Origin: Bemisia tabaci
Lineage: Eukaryota > Arthropoda > Insecta > Hemiptera > Aleyrodidae
NCBI RefSeq assembly: GCF_918797505.1
Contig: NC_092793.1
Span: 76,009,912-76,073,911, forward strand
Reading direction: 5' to 3'
Length of the DNA stretch: 64,000 nt
Part shown: piece after piece, positions 43,497-57,976 of the stretch
How the letters are laid out: every line of letters starts with the position of its first letter
Numbering within the stretch: position 1 is the stretch's first letter
Notes under the pieces: model-generated
The model's input: the letters and a program-made list of their open reading frames with translations, nothing else
The model's database searches: none
What the model was told of the DNA's origin: nothing
Position numbers and translations under genes: made by a program

Positions 43497-46400
43497 GCTA
43501 GATTTTGTTATCCTATTTCAAAATTTTATCTCAACCCTACTCTGACGATCCCGGCTAGCCGGGTCTGAACTTTATTATTTTCGAGCCCTTCACTTTATCT
43601 TTTCCTCAACGTATCAACTTGTACTTAACTCCTTTCAACTCCTGCGAAAAATGAAAGAGAAAGACATTATTTCTAATTTTACCTTTTATTGTTAACTTGT
43701 TGTTTTGTTAGATATATATGTTCAAATTGTTTTATCATGTTTTGTTTTTCATATTGTTTAGGTGATCTCACTTCGTACGGCTTATTTATTATTTATTAAA
43801 TTATTTCTTTATTTTTCTTTTTTTTCTCAGTTTAATTTTATTCGATTTTATTTATTATTTTTTATGATTTTTTTTTTATATTTTTTTATCAAGGTTTATT
43901 TGCGTTTTTACGGTTACATTTGAAATTTCCAGTATTGAACAGATTAAACTCGGTGACTTTTTTTTATTGCAAATTATGTCTTCACCTGACTTGTAAGCTT
44001 TAAGAGATGAGGCATTGATGAAAAGACGAAGCATTTGTAATGCATATTACTATTCATAATTTCTCTCTTGAACATTTCTACTGAACTCATTACGACCACC
44101 GGTTGACCACTTTCATTTTTTAAAAGAAAAAAGTTATTGAGGTTTATTGTAGTGAGACTTAATTTAGGAAATAATTTTATATTTTTCACCAACCTTGTTG
44201 TTTGAATTCTAGAAATTTTAACCAGGTGTACCGAAAACATCTTACTCCATAAATGAGGGATCTGATATCATGAATGATATATCACTTTTCCTTCTCTTTC
44301 CTTTTCCAAAACAATTAAGCTTTAACAATGTTATTTTAAAGAGAAAAAAACGAGTGAATTAAATTAAAAGATACTAAATATATGATATATTTTATTGTGT
44401 GATTTAAAAATTTTAATTATGTTAAAAAGACTTATAACTGAATTTGTAAATATTTATCTATATGAGCTGAATTTCTAATTTATTTTATTTTTTCCCTTCA
44501 GTTACTTTATTTGTTATAACGATAATGATTAAATTATATTTATTATATTATATGTATATAGATTTATAACTTAGTTTTCCTTTTCCATTTTTTCTCTTGC
44601 GTTCATCTCTCTTAAAAATGGCTCTCAGATTTTTTTATTTCCTTCCATTCTTCGAAAATGAGATGGTTCAGCATAATACTCTTAAGATGGCTCATATATT
44701 TATTTTCGTAATAAAAATTTAAAAAAAAAGAAAAAAAATTAAAATTGAGTAAATCATATTAAGAAATAAGTTTTTATAAACATCAGACTGTGATTTATTA
44801 TACTGCCAATAGTTTACAGTAAGTAACATTCATCAAACTTCACACACTTCTAATTATCTCTATCAGTCTCTTCTTTTTCTTTCAGTCCCATTCGTACTAT
44901 TTTGCAGCTACCTTTACGGCAGTCCCATTCCTAAAATGTTTAGACTTGCTGCCTGCCCGTATTCTTACTTGTATTCCTTGTTTGAACTATCTTCAGCCGG
45001 ATACTTTTCCAAAACAAAACAAAAAATCCTAATTTCTCAAAAGTTGAATATCCCCGTTGCATTAATTAGCCAGGTATTCATTTGTATTCCTCCCAAATCT
45101 TGACGTTGTGTCTCATCCAAGGGGGTTAGACTCGATCTATTGCGCTCTTTTTTCAAAATCAACCGTATTTGAGACGTTTTTTACACCCGGTTTTTGGCAG
45201 GGAATTTCAAAGATTAACGTCTGCTAATGTGATTCTGTTGAAGCACCGTCAGTCACACGAGAGGCAGCGACCGGTCGCCAAGTTTTGCGAAAAACCGATC
45301 AAGTTTTCGATTAATCCTGTGACATTCTCGCCAGTTTCGGCAACGTTGCTTCCTCTTTTCGGCAACTCTTCGTCTCCGCTTCCAGGAATCACTTTCCTCA
45401 TCTTTTGTCGTCCATTACCTGCAGTTTTCATTCTTATTTTCTGTATGAATAGACCCGGGCCGTAGCAGCAGCTTCTCTCATTTCTCAAAAATCCCGGATT
45501 GTGTGTTCTCTCTCCTCCCCCGTTTGTCCGGACCCCTCGGCATTCCCTAGCGGCTCGAGTGTGTTGTAGCTTCGCACCACGCAGGCGCACCGCCAAGACC
45601 ACCCGTCCGTACCCAGAATTTCTCATTATTTTACGATTTCATGTGGATTTTTCAAATTTCAACCGGTCGAAAACTTAGTAAAATTTGTCCCTTTAAAATG
45701 TCCTAGCCCACTTTTTATTCATAGAAGTACTCGCCAAAGCAAGTGTACAGTTCACAGGCATTAATTACCATGTAATTATTAAGCCCGTCACTTTTTTTCA
45801 ATTTTCTCTAGGTACTGAAACAGTATCTACCTTCACAAATGGACTTTGGACCATAATTTGTGGAAAAGTATCTGTTGCTAGTGACTCGCGATTTTTTCGC
45901 ACGAGGAAAACGCTGGTTGCCCCGTTTTCGGTTTTCTTCTTCTGCTTGTACGACTTTTTCCTCTTTTCGTATGGAGATAAGCATCTGCGAGGGCAACTTA
46001 GACTCTTAGGGTGCCTTTAAGACTGACTAAATCAAAATTTTCAGCTCGACGCTTAAGACTCTCCATTTTATATTTTGATTTTTGAAGCTTCAAGCTGCTT
46101 ATGAAATGAAATAGCAACTGAGCTGGAAAATGATTCATTTTGATGCAGTGGTTGTTTACTTAGATAAGTCGCTTTTGAAATACCCCCCCCCCCCCCTCAT
46201 CCCCCTTTTTCTTTAAATTATGTGTTGATTTACTCTCTGGTGTTCCCACCCTGTGAGGAAAGTTTTTGGCATAGGCTTTACAAGCGGGAGTTTGGATAGA
46301 TTTGTTTAGGTTTGAATTTTATGTTGTAACATGTATTGGCACCCTGTGTTAGTGTCTAAATGTTGTGAATATGGTATGTTGATTGTCACTCTTCTCGTTT

Positions 46401-49400
46401 GGATTCGTGTTTTTGTTATGAGATGATTAGGCTATTCATTATTAACCTCCAATTTGGTTAACTTTTCAATTCTAGCTGATTTTAATTGCGATTTATAGCA
46501 CTCAAGTACTGTGAGACAGGCCCAGAGATGTTTGTTGACTAGCTCAATTTTTATGTTGTTTTTCCCTCGGTATTTTAGTCTTACTTACTCAATTATTCCC
46601 CTCTACGTGTTTAATTAACTTTTTGTTACTAGTTATCAGAGCAGTATACGCTTTTTCTTCCTTTTTTTACGAATTTTATTCATATTTTTGTTTCGAGAGT
46701 CTACCAAATGCCTCTCAGTATTTTATGACTTCTTTTGCATTCATCTCGTACTTACGTGTGTAAGTGCATGCTCCCTTTTACTTAATATTCCAGAATCATT
46801 TATTTTGGCAGCATTTTAGTTTTTTATTTTTCTCGACTGTCTTTAATCGGCGGTTTATAGCTTAAAGTTTTTTCGACGTTTCGGTTTTTCTCCTCTAAGA
46901 AGATAATTCTAAACTCGAATCCTAAAATCATAACTAATATCCTTTTTCACCCCCCATTGAACTGCGTCCCAGGGGCACTTCCTGATACCTTTTCCCATTC
47001 CTATCATTAAATAATTTTGTTCTCCATTTAAATAATTGCTCGAAGAAATGATTTGAATGAAGCTGATACAAAATTAATTTGAAAGGAAAAAGTAAGTTTA
47101 AAAAGGAAGGGATAAGTATTTTTATAATTTAAATGTTATTTGTATGTCTTTAATGTGTATTAGGTTTTAGTAGGTATGTACTTAGACGTTTGCCACTTTT
47201 GGGCTCACGTTGCTTAGGCCATTGGTAAGAGTATTCTGTTGCGCCATTTTCTTTTAGTCGGGAGGAAACTTTCCATAGATCTTTGCCCTGCAAATGTTAC
47301 TTAGTACTCATTTCTGTCCCCTATCTTCTTCCTTTCCCTGAAAGTCTCATTTGTGTTTTGTATATCTTGACCTGCTCCAATAATTTATTCAATGTTAGAA
47401 ATATCATCATCGTATGGAAATATCATGTGTGTATATATTGCATGTAAAGTATATACTACCTTGCATAATGTAATGAATTCACATTATTGAAAGATGGTAG
47501 GTATAGGAAGATATTTTTTTTATGTATTTAGTTACTTTTTTATATTACTGTTCAAAAATATAAATATTTATAAAAACATGGATAAATTAATGTTTTATTA
47601 CTTAAATATATTTTTTATTATTTGTAATAAGAAACAATTTTTCGCAATCCCCCCTTGCCCTCCCTTAAAAACCAATTGTCATTGATGGATTGGTCATGTC
47701 ACAGAAATACACCCGTGGTTACCTACCCCTAGACTTATTTATTTTTTCTATTCACTTTTTTATTTTGAAATATTTTTAGACTCTTAATGTTATTTTGTTT
47801 GAGACTTTAATGCATAATAACGACAGCTTTATCTGCAAATGTAAATATACCTCTCCTCTTTTTGCTGCAAAAGAATTCAAAGTCATTCTCTTCAGTTAGT
47901 ATTAACTCTATTTAATGGCTCAAAATTATCACTAACAGTCAAAAATAATTTTTAAGAAGTCATTACTGTTTCTGAAAATATGCGTATGGACCTATAATTT
48001 AGCTCTGCACTTCTTAATCACCCTTTTTTACAAGCACATCCAACAAATAGACATGAAAAAACTTGAATATTATGATTAAAATTGCTGGGGGAAAAATCAT
48101 TTCATAATAGTGTTTCAGCCACTCTTAGAAAATTTTCTATTTCATGTTAGAATACCCCATAAGTTAATTTTCCAGTTTTTAACTTGTCCTGGTTTCTGAA
48201 ATATTCCTGCCTCCTGGGTGTATATATGACTGCTCCTTTACAAGAATCAAATATGTGTGTATGCTCTTGTGTCTCTCGTCATCATTTGTCAAAACTTAAT
48301 TTTGTACAATCATTTCAACCATCTGGAACTATTTTCAGTACATTTACTCACTTAGTTTAGAAATGGTTAACCACCGTTATTATTAAGGACATAAAAGATA
48401 AGGGAAAAATGATTTATTTATGCATAAATTCTGTTAAGTCAACAAATGATTTATTTTTATTTTTAACATTTCAATATATCTAGCTATTTTCAAGCAATGA
48501 AGCATTTAAAGGCAATAAATGCGGTCCGCAAATTTTACTAACCAGACTGCTACTTATTGAGATGGTGTACATTTACCATCCTCTATTTCTCAAGTTTCTA
48601 ACAAGATTGGGTAATTCATTATCTTTCAATACTAATGCAATCTAGTTCTAAAGTGCGAATTTTTTTTTTCTCTCTTTTTTTTTCTTTCAGTGTGGTCATG
48701 AAATTAGGTTTGAACTTGCAGAAATGTTTATCAATAGTTTTGTTAAGCAGCTCATAGTAATGTGTCATTATAAGTATCTTCCAAGTCGAGGTTTACGTTA
48801 GGTTTACTTTAAATTGAATGACCTCATGAATTAAAAGTTTCTGAAATGCCCTACTCGTGAGTTCAAGGTAACAGCTTCTTCAGTGCTTGAATTATACAAA
48901 ACATCATCAAGTTAATCCCCCAACTGTCTCTTCATGTCAGCAAGTCCATGGATATTTTACTTTCAAAAACTGGAAGAAAAATAGTTTATGGACTCTAGAT
49001 TAGGTACTGGGGGTTTGTAGGGAATGTGGAAGGACTCATTGAACACATAGTGACTATTGAGAACAGGACTGTTTAGCATTATTCACTAGGCCTAATAGTT
49101 TTAAAATATCAGTCTTGGTTTCCATGTTTTTGGACTGGAAACTTTAAATAAGTATCCTGATATTTTTCTAATCGTTTTATAAGACTCATTTTTGAATCGA
49201 ATTTCATCAGCCCCTGCTATAACACCAAATAAGCACCATCAAAATTAAACATTTTCGCTTAGTTTTCCTCCCCATCACACTTTTTATAATGTACTCATAC
49301 TAAATCCTTGGCGAATTTTTTGTGATTTTCTGAATGGGTCATTTCTTTTTTCTGAGGGCAGTTTTCTGATTTCTAATCTGGTCCGGCTGAGTTTGTCTTT

Positions 49401-52400
49401 TAAGACCAAGACTTCATAAATTTACTCATCTGTTACATCCTAGGTTCATGGTCCCTATTATGAGAGAAATATCACTTCCTCTCTCATTCATTTTCCCATG
49501 TGACCATGTATTTTCAATCATTGTGATCAAACTAACATGTCACCTTCTGTGTAGACTCTTTTTCTGAAAAATATCAAAAAATAATCTCCCACATGTTCTT
49601 ATCTGCAGTCTCAAATGTTGGGCTTTTGGAATAATGATGTCAAAAAAGACGTACTTTTCGGTCTGCTAGTTGTATCAATTTTTCACCTCCCCTTTGTTCC
49701 CTCTGCAACGATCTTGTATCTTCAAACCTGACCCTGAAGGTACTTCCTTTTTTTTGGCTAAGTTTAACTATCTCTCCTCTGAGTGTTTTCTGTTTTCTTT
49801 TTAAAGGTATGTTTGTACCCATAATTGAGACACCATATAAATATTGACGCATCTCTTCTAGAAGTTGCAACGGGAAGCACCATCAATTGTAATTGCGAAT
49901 CCTCAGTTAAAATAATACAGTCAATCCTGATATCAATTTTTTAGGGCCTGTGGTAGCACATTCCCTTACAAATATTGTTCCATGCTTCCATTATGCTAAA
50001 GTTGGAAGCCTATTTAGTCACACCAAGGTCAATTTTAATTGTTTACTCTGGGGATTACATAGCAAGCTACTTAATACTCATTTACCTACTAATGACACTA
50101 ATTCCATCATACTCTACTCAATCTCTTATCTTAACAATCTGTGTGAAAATGTTTGTCCAAAAGAAAGAAAAATTTGGCAAGGCGATAGGATCATAAATAC
50201 ATGCATTAGGAGAAATTCATACTAACGTAACAAATGAACTGACACCAAACTGAAACGTAAATCTGTGAAAGTCCTTGATTCTTAGGAAAATGTTTCTCAG
50301 CTAAGTCTACAACCACGTAACGTTAAGAAACTCTCACCTAGTTTAATACTCAAAGAACAAACATTCCATGACAATTTCATGCCCTAGCCAGTCAGGAAAG
50401 GCTCTGTGGTTTTTAATGCCAGCTAAAAAAACTGCAGTAATAAAGCTCTTGATTTTTTAGGAGAACACTCATGTACTTACTTGTGAACGGAGATGAAAGG
50501 ATCTGAAGGATGACTTCTAATCTTGAAATGAGTAGAAGTAGGTGAAGTTGAATTACCTACCCAAGCACTACTTGATAAGATATTTATTTTATATGTATAA
50601 ATGAAATATATTTTTATTCATTTTTATATGTATTTATCCTTTCGCTCAAATTTTCAACTTTTTGAACAAGTTTCCACGATTTTAGTCAGTAATTATTGCA
50701 TTTTAAGCATTCTTACGTAAGCTGTAATTGTTGTCATTTTTAATCATTAAAATTTAGTCTCAAGTATTGAAATTTTAATTATTTATTTTTCTAAATTGCG
50801 TTACCTAAATGAATTGTATCTACTTATTTCAAAACAAAAAAAAATAAAAAAATAAATAAATAAATATGCTGAAGGAAATCCTTTCCATGCAGTGTAATGA
50901 AATTATGTTCACTTGTGAATAATTGATAACAGATTTCCATTAATAAAGGTACACTTCTTCATTCGTAAAATTAAACCCTCTCTTGCAATGTAGACTCAAG
51001 TAAGAAAGCTTTCGCCAAGTAACTTGTTGACATTTTCTGTTGGAATGCTACTTTTCTCTGTAGTTTATTTTTCTAATTTCCATTGTTTTCAATTCAACAC
51101 CTAATCATTTTTTTATCCTTTGTATTTTGACCTCCTGTCCCTCTCATAAGTCTCTTGCTGAGTTGCTTTTGCAATGAATCATCAACGTAAATCAGTAAAA
51201 AAAAGCTCTTTGACTATTTTTTCTACGATGTTATGTAACCCTAGTGAAGGGATCATCACTGAAATTAAAGTATACTTGTGAGAACATTCTGCTACAGCAG
51301 TCTTTTTCTTAAGTAAGAGAGAAAGAAAATTCAATTAAAATCATCTCATTACCATCCAGCCCCTGAAATGACACACGCTGAAAACCCTGTTTCTTAATCC
51401 ATTTTAATACAAAAGAATAGAGCAAACCTCTACTATTTTCACTCTGGTTGGAAGGAGTAACTACCAGAATCTGTTCCTTCAGAAAGACTTCATTGTTTTA
51501 ACATGCTGCACTGGTTCTGTGAACCACTCTAATTCTTTGATCTAGCGAGTTTCTTGAAATTCTTTTCTCCGCGAACCATTATAAATTGCTAATGTTATTT
51601 CAGTGCTTCCATTTTCATTGCTAGCACTGTTTGCTGATCATGACTTGTAGAAAATTTGATTGTTCGAGCTTTGATTTCGTCCTTAGAATCTCGGACCTGA
51701 CTGAAATTTTACGACCAGATTAAATATAAATGTAGTTAGCTGTAATGACTTTCATTGTAAAGATACTAATTCCATTAAATGATTGCTGCAAAGACTTCAC
51801 CAAATGGATACTGAAATAGTAGATATAAGCAATTTATTAAGAATTGTTGTAGAACCTAGGTAGTGACATTCGATTGATTTTGAATAGGTAATTAGATAAT
51901 CAAAATCCAAACTCGGCTGATAAACTAGATTGACTCTACGAGCTGCTTTAGCATAGTGTTTTTATCTTTCCAAGTATTGAAAATAGTTAAGTGTAGTTGT
52001 GTATGTTAATGTAAAATATATTTCTATTTTTTTATTTCCTCATAAAATAATTGTAGTTGTTCATGTCACCCATGTAAGTCAGACAAACTAACAGAATTAC
52101 TTTAAATCATTTTGTACCGATCGGTGAACATTCCTCTTAACATTATTAATCAATTGCTGAACAGCTGCTTTCTAGACTTATTCGCTAAGTCCTTGATAGC
52201 TGTGAGATTTCAAAAAGAGATCTGTAATTTGAGTTGAAAACAGTTATTAAAATCAAATTTAAGCTGTAGCCACTTACTTACTGAATGCAATGGTTGAAAA
52301 TTTAGTATCAGACTGTAAAATGGATGAGGTTCTCTGGCTAAAAACTTTACAATTATTTCAATCATGCCTCAGTTAATATCTTTATTTTCCGTGACCATTT

Positions 52401-53885
52401 TGCCAACTGACACAAGCTCATGACTCAAAATGTAATATCTCTTTGCAAAATGTGCAAATCTTTTGACTAGCATTCTTTCAATTTGAAGCATTAATCATTG
52501 CTGACTGATTGTTTCCGGGTGAAAAATTGTCCTGTCATTTGTTCCCTGTTTGTCTTTTTCAGTCCCATGTGTTATTGTAAGTAAGTAAACGTTGTTCTTG
52601 GTACCTTATTTTGTAAGAAGTGTTCCAATTGTGGGGAAGAAAGTTTTTTTACATGAGGGGAAGGAAAATGAATCCTTGAAAATCTTAATGTAACCAACAA
52701 TTTTTTCCAATTTAAAGTTAGGTAATTGAATATTATCAAGTAAAGTAAATTATTTCGGCGTAAAAGCTAATCAAAATTCTCTTTTTGAAAGTCTAGAAAA
52801 TTTTTTTAATGATAGATAATTTGACAGTTTCATTGATCAAAAAGCATGGTTTTAGTTGGTTTTAAAGTTTGATGTGTGTCTAGTAAAATCAGCAGAGTAG
52901 GTACCTCTTTTGACATTAATCTTAAATTTGGTTTTTCTGAACTGTAACTGTCCTAGTTGTTTTCTACTTGTTTTACTTTCAATGAAAGACAAAAATAGGA
53001 TTTAGACCTTGTATCATTGCGATTTCGAACTGTTATCTCATCTTCTCAGTAGACGTAACGTCTAGCAGATAAAAGAAGGATTGGTAGGCCAATGAATTCC
53101 AGATTTGTTGAAAAGTTAATGGATTGTATTAAGTTTTGTGTTAGGCATATAGTGTGTTGATTAAGTGTAAGGTATGGAGTTGAGAAGTAGGCAAAATTTA
53201 ATGTAAAGTTAAACAAATTTATGAATTTAACTGAAGGTTGGAAAGATTGTTTTTGTAAATAAAACCTAAGGTCTGATCCATTTGAAGATTCACTAAGAAG
53301 TGACGTACTTCAGAACTCCTTCCCTCTTTTGTTGTTGCATGTTATTTTTCCTTCTCAGCTGACATTGATCATGTAATGACTAATGTTCTGGAGTTTTATT
53401 CTCTTCAGAGTTATTAAGTACGTTGAATAGAATCTCTCAAAGTTGTTCATTTCAAAAATCGGTTTTGTGTCTTGATTAGAATAAATATCTAGGAAATGTT
53501 AGCCTATGGAAGTATACAGACCTGGGTTCTGTGCTGTCATCTTGTTCTTGAAGCGTAAGCGATTGAATGCGTATTGTATTAATTAGAAGAAAATTATTGA
53601 ATTTCTCGAGTAATAATGTTGAGAGACTTGGGCTCTTTTTCCTCCTTACCATAAGGTGGTGAAGTAGTAATATTGTTTACTCGGTAACTAATGAATGTTG
53701 GGAGTGTATTCTTGGTACTTAATGAACTTTGCCTATGTTATATATGTATATTTTGTTCGTGCCAGATTAGGTGTGTTATTCATTTAAAAAATGTTTAAGC
53801 ATTAAACGGTGGGATCTACGATTCCTAAAGTATCTTCTCTCAGTATTTATATCATGAGTAGTTTTGCCATTGACAAAAGTTTTGA

Positions 53886-53891
53886 AATAAA
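53886..53891 (+). terminator. Candidate mex-3 polyadenylation signal
   Basis: AATAAA followed within 20-40 bp by GT/T-rich sequence ('gttgttatatgttctcttttg'). It is one of several hexamers; it is favoured only because of this downstream element. Confidence 0.3.
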
Positions 53892-54650
53892 TGTAGAGTG
53901 ACTATCAGTTGTTATATGTTCTCTTTTGTTTATTAACTTATTTATTGATTTATTTATTTCTTTATTTTTTCAGTTTTTATTAATTTTATTTTTCTGCTGA
54001 TTTACTTCACCAATTTGCATTTAATTTTAAAGGAAGAAAGCGCTAGAACAATGCTCATTTTCTGTAATTTTAATATTTTAAGTTGTTTTTTCTTTTGTTT
54101 CTAAGTTTGAAATGTTTATTTGAAAGAAAAAATAGACCTAAAATTTATCATTGTCAAATTAAGTTATTTATTTGAATACCACCTCCTCAATTGTAAGAAT
54201 CTCACTTTCAAATGCCAGTTTCATCGTAAAAAATTCTGTTACCGTTGCTTGAAAAATTTTTCTGTGCTTTATTCATTTGTACATTTATTTGAGTTTTTCT
54301 TCAATCTTTATTCGTTATTTTCCTCCTTGTTTTCTTTTTGTCGGAGTTTTAAAAGTAACCTATACTGTGTAAATGACTGAATTTTAAAAGCAATAATAAC
54401 TACTGATAAATTCATTATTTTACTTCATTTTTCCCGGTTTAAATTTCAACCTTAATTTTTTCCATCTCATTTTATTTTCCATTTTTTATTTTCTTTTTTT
54501 TCCCCCCTCTCTTTTTTTCTTAATAATGAGATATCAGGTAGTTGTTTTTTGTTTGATTTTACAATCTGAACATTCTTACGGAAAAACTGCTCAGCATAGG
54601 TATTATTATTATTATTTATAAAGTAATATCACTATTTATTTATATTACAA

Positions 54651-54656
54651 AATAAA
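54651..54656 (+). terminator. Candidate distal mex-3 polyadenylation signal
   Basis: AATAAA followed by T/GT-rich sequence ('tgtattttcgctgtattta'). It lies near the point where repeats resume downstream. Confidence 0.3.
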
Positions 54657-54700
54657 CATTTTCAATGTATTTTCGCTGTATTTATCTCTTACACTTCCTC

Positions 54701-55264
54701 CTATGGTTAGGTCTATCATCACCTGCTATCTTTGAAAGAAAGATAACGTCCATTTACTGTACTTTCGAAATGATTTCAGATTAGAATCCTTCAGCATAAA
54801 TGAGTAAAGCTTACCAGAGATTTTATTTATCAAGCAACGCAACTCATAGCCGGTTTAGAACTCTGAAATATATTTTTTCCTCGGTAACCACATATTCTGA
54901 TAAGTAGTACATGGTTTCACATGCACCCATGAGACGTATGGACTTCATTTTGCAATTCGGAACTACAACTTCCGACCCATCTGTAAAATCACTTATCTGG
55001 ATAGAGAAACTAATGGTACATTCGATGGTTAAACTGAGGCACAATTTATAGTTCCTAACTGCAAAACGTAGTCCATATGGCCATCGATTTACTTATCAGG
55101 AAATGTCAATTCCTAATTTCCTAAACCAAGGAAAGTAATAATTAAGGTCGCCGAGAGACACTATGCTTCGTCAGGATTTAAAATGAAATAGTCTCCGTTA
55201 TCCAACACACGAATTATTCAAAGGACAGTTTAAAAGTTTGATACTTAATCGGGCCCGTCTTAAA
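54701..55264. other. Unannotated intergenic stretch
   Basis: No gene or defined repeat is seen. Confidence 0.35.
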
Positions 55265-55487
55265 TTGAAGAGTTCGCCCGCAGAAGAGCGTTTCTAAAAT
55301 TAAGGCTCTGGTTTGAAAATCAATTATAACAGCATCTGCGCATCTTTGGAAATACATCATTTTTTCATCCTAATCTGACGCTCCAGTGTGAAATATGTGC
55401 AAATAAACAATTTTCCTAAAGCTTCAAATGAGATTAGTCAAAAACAAACATTTTTCAAAGACGCCCTTCTGCGAGCAAACTCTTCAA
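55265..55487. mobile_element. 223-bp palindromic MITE with TTGAAGAGTT ends
   Basis: The left end TTGAAGAGTTCGCCCGCAGA and the inverse of the right end, TTGAAGAGTTTGCTCGCAGA, match at 18 of 20 positions. TTAA-like sequence occurs on both sides (left 'cttaaa', right 'tttaaaa'), which might be a TTAA target, but the register is off by one base. Confidence 0.65.
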
Positions 55488-56755
55488 TTTTAAAAAATTA
55501 CCCATGAATGTAATCATCCTCATTAGAAATGAATGAAAATCCTATTGAATGATGGATCAGCCACACCACCCTAGAGATTATTTTAAAGCTGGTGAAATGA
55601 TCCCAAAATTTTTAAAAATTTTGTGTAGATGGGTCACCAATCCTGCTACTGTGCCAGTGGAGTATACCTATTAAGAACTCGTCTGAACTGGGGTAGTCAG
55701 GAGGCTCGATTGGTTTGCAGCATTGCGAAATTTCACCTGACAATTTATTCCTCCGTTCATAAATCTTACTTTTAATAATTCAGGAAATCTCCATCAGATC
55801 ACATAGAGAATTTGCATCAAACTTAGAGAAAAAATTGGCCAGCGTTATTGAGTACTTCGAATAAAAAAACATGGAAATATCGATGTCCAAAGTGTGAATT
55901 CACGTACCTTCATTGCGATGTTTCAGAAGTTCCGCTTCTTTTTTATATTTTCGAAGAGCAATAAGCTTACTTTATAGCTTATGTATAACGGAATTTTCTG
56001 CCAATAGGGAGGACAATTCAAAGGAGTATTCAAAGAGACTACTTAGTTTTCCGAAGAAAAAATAAAGTATGACAGGAAGTCTGCAACGTCGCAAATGGAG
56101 CCACGTGGTTTCGAACTTTAGCCATTACTGGAGGCTTTAACTGTTAACCCTCTAGGGCCCAAATGTCAAATTAGTAAGCCCTGCTTTATTCGGATCATAA
56201 GTGGATTACATTGTTTCTCGCTCGTTCAAACCAGTTCGCCTTCAATTTCTCGGTAGGCAACTTAAGCGGCTTTGGAGCAGTAATAGTTGCTTGCAGCAGT
56301 TTTGTCTTATTTTTTCATTGGTATCACTATCCAGCATACCTAGCTCTAGCGGGCTGCTCATTCTACTCTCCTCTTACGACTTTCAGCACCCATCCTGATA
56401 ATATTGGCCTTGATGATTAGTTTAGATAAGAGCCAGGGAATAAAAGTTGCTCCGAACATGATGTAAGCCGAGTTCATACCTGATTTTAATTTTAGTTTTC
56501 GTCATTCGAGCTATTACACTATTCTTAATGTACCTACCATCCAAGCAGCGTAGATTGCAACAAATTGCAATAGCAAGCGACGGGATCCCATGTATTACTT
56601 TTCATACCTCGCAAGCCTCGCTGATCCCTGAGAATGTTTTACGACAAAGCGAGGCTCTGGGGCAAACTGTAGGCTTAACCTAGGACGTTCAACTTTGGCC
56701 TCTTCTCTATTGGGATCGAATATGGCACGGGAGAAATACCGAGGAGCTAAACTTT

Positions 56756-56807
<52 letters not shown>

Positions 56808-57277
56808 AGGTACCCTACCGGCCCAGACAGCATAATGCTGGAATCACTCCAGAGACTTTAACGTAAGGGAAGAAAAGTAGGCGCACCGACAAACAAGAGT
56901 CGCTTGACGCATGGATTTCTTTGCTTCAAAATTGTATTCGCATTTTGAACCACACCAGTGATTTTCAGATATTTGGTGGCACGCATTTGTCCTTTCCCTG
57001 AAACTTCGATCGGCGAAAAACGCGATTTGCAATGGCTACGACTAATTAAATTTGTGAATGTGGCTTCATTGAAGTATGACGAGGAAGAGTATTTGGAAAA
57101 CGTTTTAAAGAAAACTGTGGTAACCACGTGAAACTATGCGGAAAGTTGTGCATTCGGACAAATTTTCAGACTTTCAGCCGAACGCATTCGTACCTTACGG
57201 GACCTGCCTAATTGCGCCCGCAAACGCGATTTCACCTCAAGTAAGTAACCTCGAATTTCGGAACCTCAGGAAAATAA
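55488..57277. other. Unannotated intergenic stretch with T run
   Basis: No exon is recognised. It contains 46 consecutive T (56761-56806), possibly the poly-A tail of an old retrocopy on the minus strand or an unstable homopolymer, but no recognisable retroelement body adjoins it. Confidence 0.35.
56761..56806. repeat. Poly-T homopolymer (46 nt)
   Basis: An uninterrupted run of 46 T. The length in the assembly may be inexact because homopolymers are poorly resolved. Confidence 0.9.
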
Positions 57278-57524
57278 CACCGAAAAAAAGCAAAGTTGAT
57301 TTAACATTCTAGATGTAAAAAACGTGTGCAAAAAACGTTATAACACGTTATGACGTACAACGTTATAACGTGTTATAAAATTCAGAATTACCCGGTCACA
57401 GCAGTTAATTTTACATCTTGGCATTGCGAAAGTAACTGCTACAGCGGGTAATTCAGTATTTTTTAAGTTCTCACACACTTTTTTACATCCAGAATGTTAA
57501 ATCAACTTCACTCTTTTTTCTGTG
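57278..57524. mobile_element. 247-bp palindromic MITE with CACNGAAAAAA ends
   Basis: The left end CACCGAAAAAAAGCAAAGTT and inverted right end CACAGAAAAAAGAGTGAAGT lead into arms with 'gatttaacattctagatgt' and inverted 'acatccagaatgttaaatc'. A central palindrome 'acgttataacgtgttat' lies near 57360. The end form resembles the elements at 9036 and 13769. Confidence 0.72.
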
Positions 57525-57968
57525 AAAATTTTTTGTCGGGCTTCTTCATGGGCTGAAAATACATGTTAAAGAATGTGTTGGACGCTACGTAGCCGTTTCT
57601 CCTAGTAAGCGAAAGCAGTTGAGAAAACCATCATTTTACGAGAACTTTCGATTTTCAGCATTTTGAATTCTTATATTCCAATCAATTACGGAACGCCAAA
57701 AAGTGCTCCAATAAAGCTAAATTTAGGAGAAAAGCCTCCTTCTGGGTTAGATTTAAGTATTTTGACTAGCAGTTACGCGATCCAACCATAACAAACACGC
57801 ACTTGCGATGAGTTTTCTTTTTTCAAGGCAAAATTGACGAAAAAACGGTGGAATCGGAGGAGTTCTAATAATTAAGTGAATGATTTAGTTTTTCACCAAT
57901 ACTGGAGTCGGCATGCTAAGAGATATTTGCAATCACATCTCCAGTCAGTTTCACTATACCTGGAGACT
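57525..57968. other. Unannotated intergenic stretch
   Basis: No gene or defined repeat is seen. Confidence 0.35.
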
Positions 57969-57976
57969 GAAATTAT

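Larger units (their letters stand above)
43497..54700 (+). other. Probable long mex-3 3' UTR, inverted-repeat-free AT-rich region
   Basis: The 11 kb after the mex-3 stop codon are AT-rich, contain no protein-like frame and, unlike the DNA on either side, no inverted-repeat element that I can see. They hold AU-rich element clusters (TTATTTATT repeats at 43781-43800 and 53930-53960) and six Pumilio-type TGTANATA motifs (44445, 44553, 47430, 47840, 48219, 53254). AATAAA hexamers occur at 44710, 50942, 53258, 53886 and 54651. How far the transcript extends is inference; a shorter UTR followed by intergenic DNA is possible. Confidence 0.5.

Noticed and set aside
42434..43501. 355-codon frame overlapping mex-3 in another frame, and a 315-codon frame on the opposite strand (42444-43391)
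   Set aside because: Both are shadows of the GC-rich mex-3 exon: low-complexity Arg/Gly/Ala-rich products without domains, whereas the true frame gives KH and RING domains.
56761..56806. Poly-T as the tail of a minus-strand retrocopy
   Set aside because: No recognisable processed gene or LINE/SINE body adjoins it on either side, and no flanking duplication is evident.
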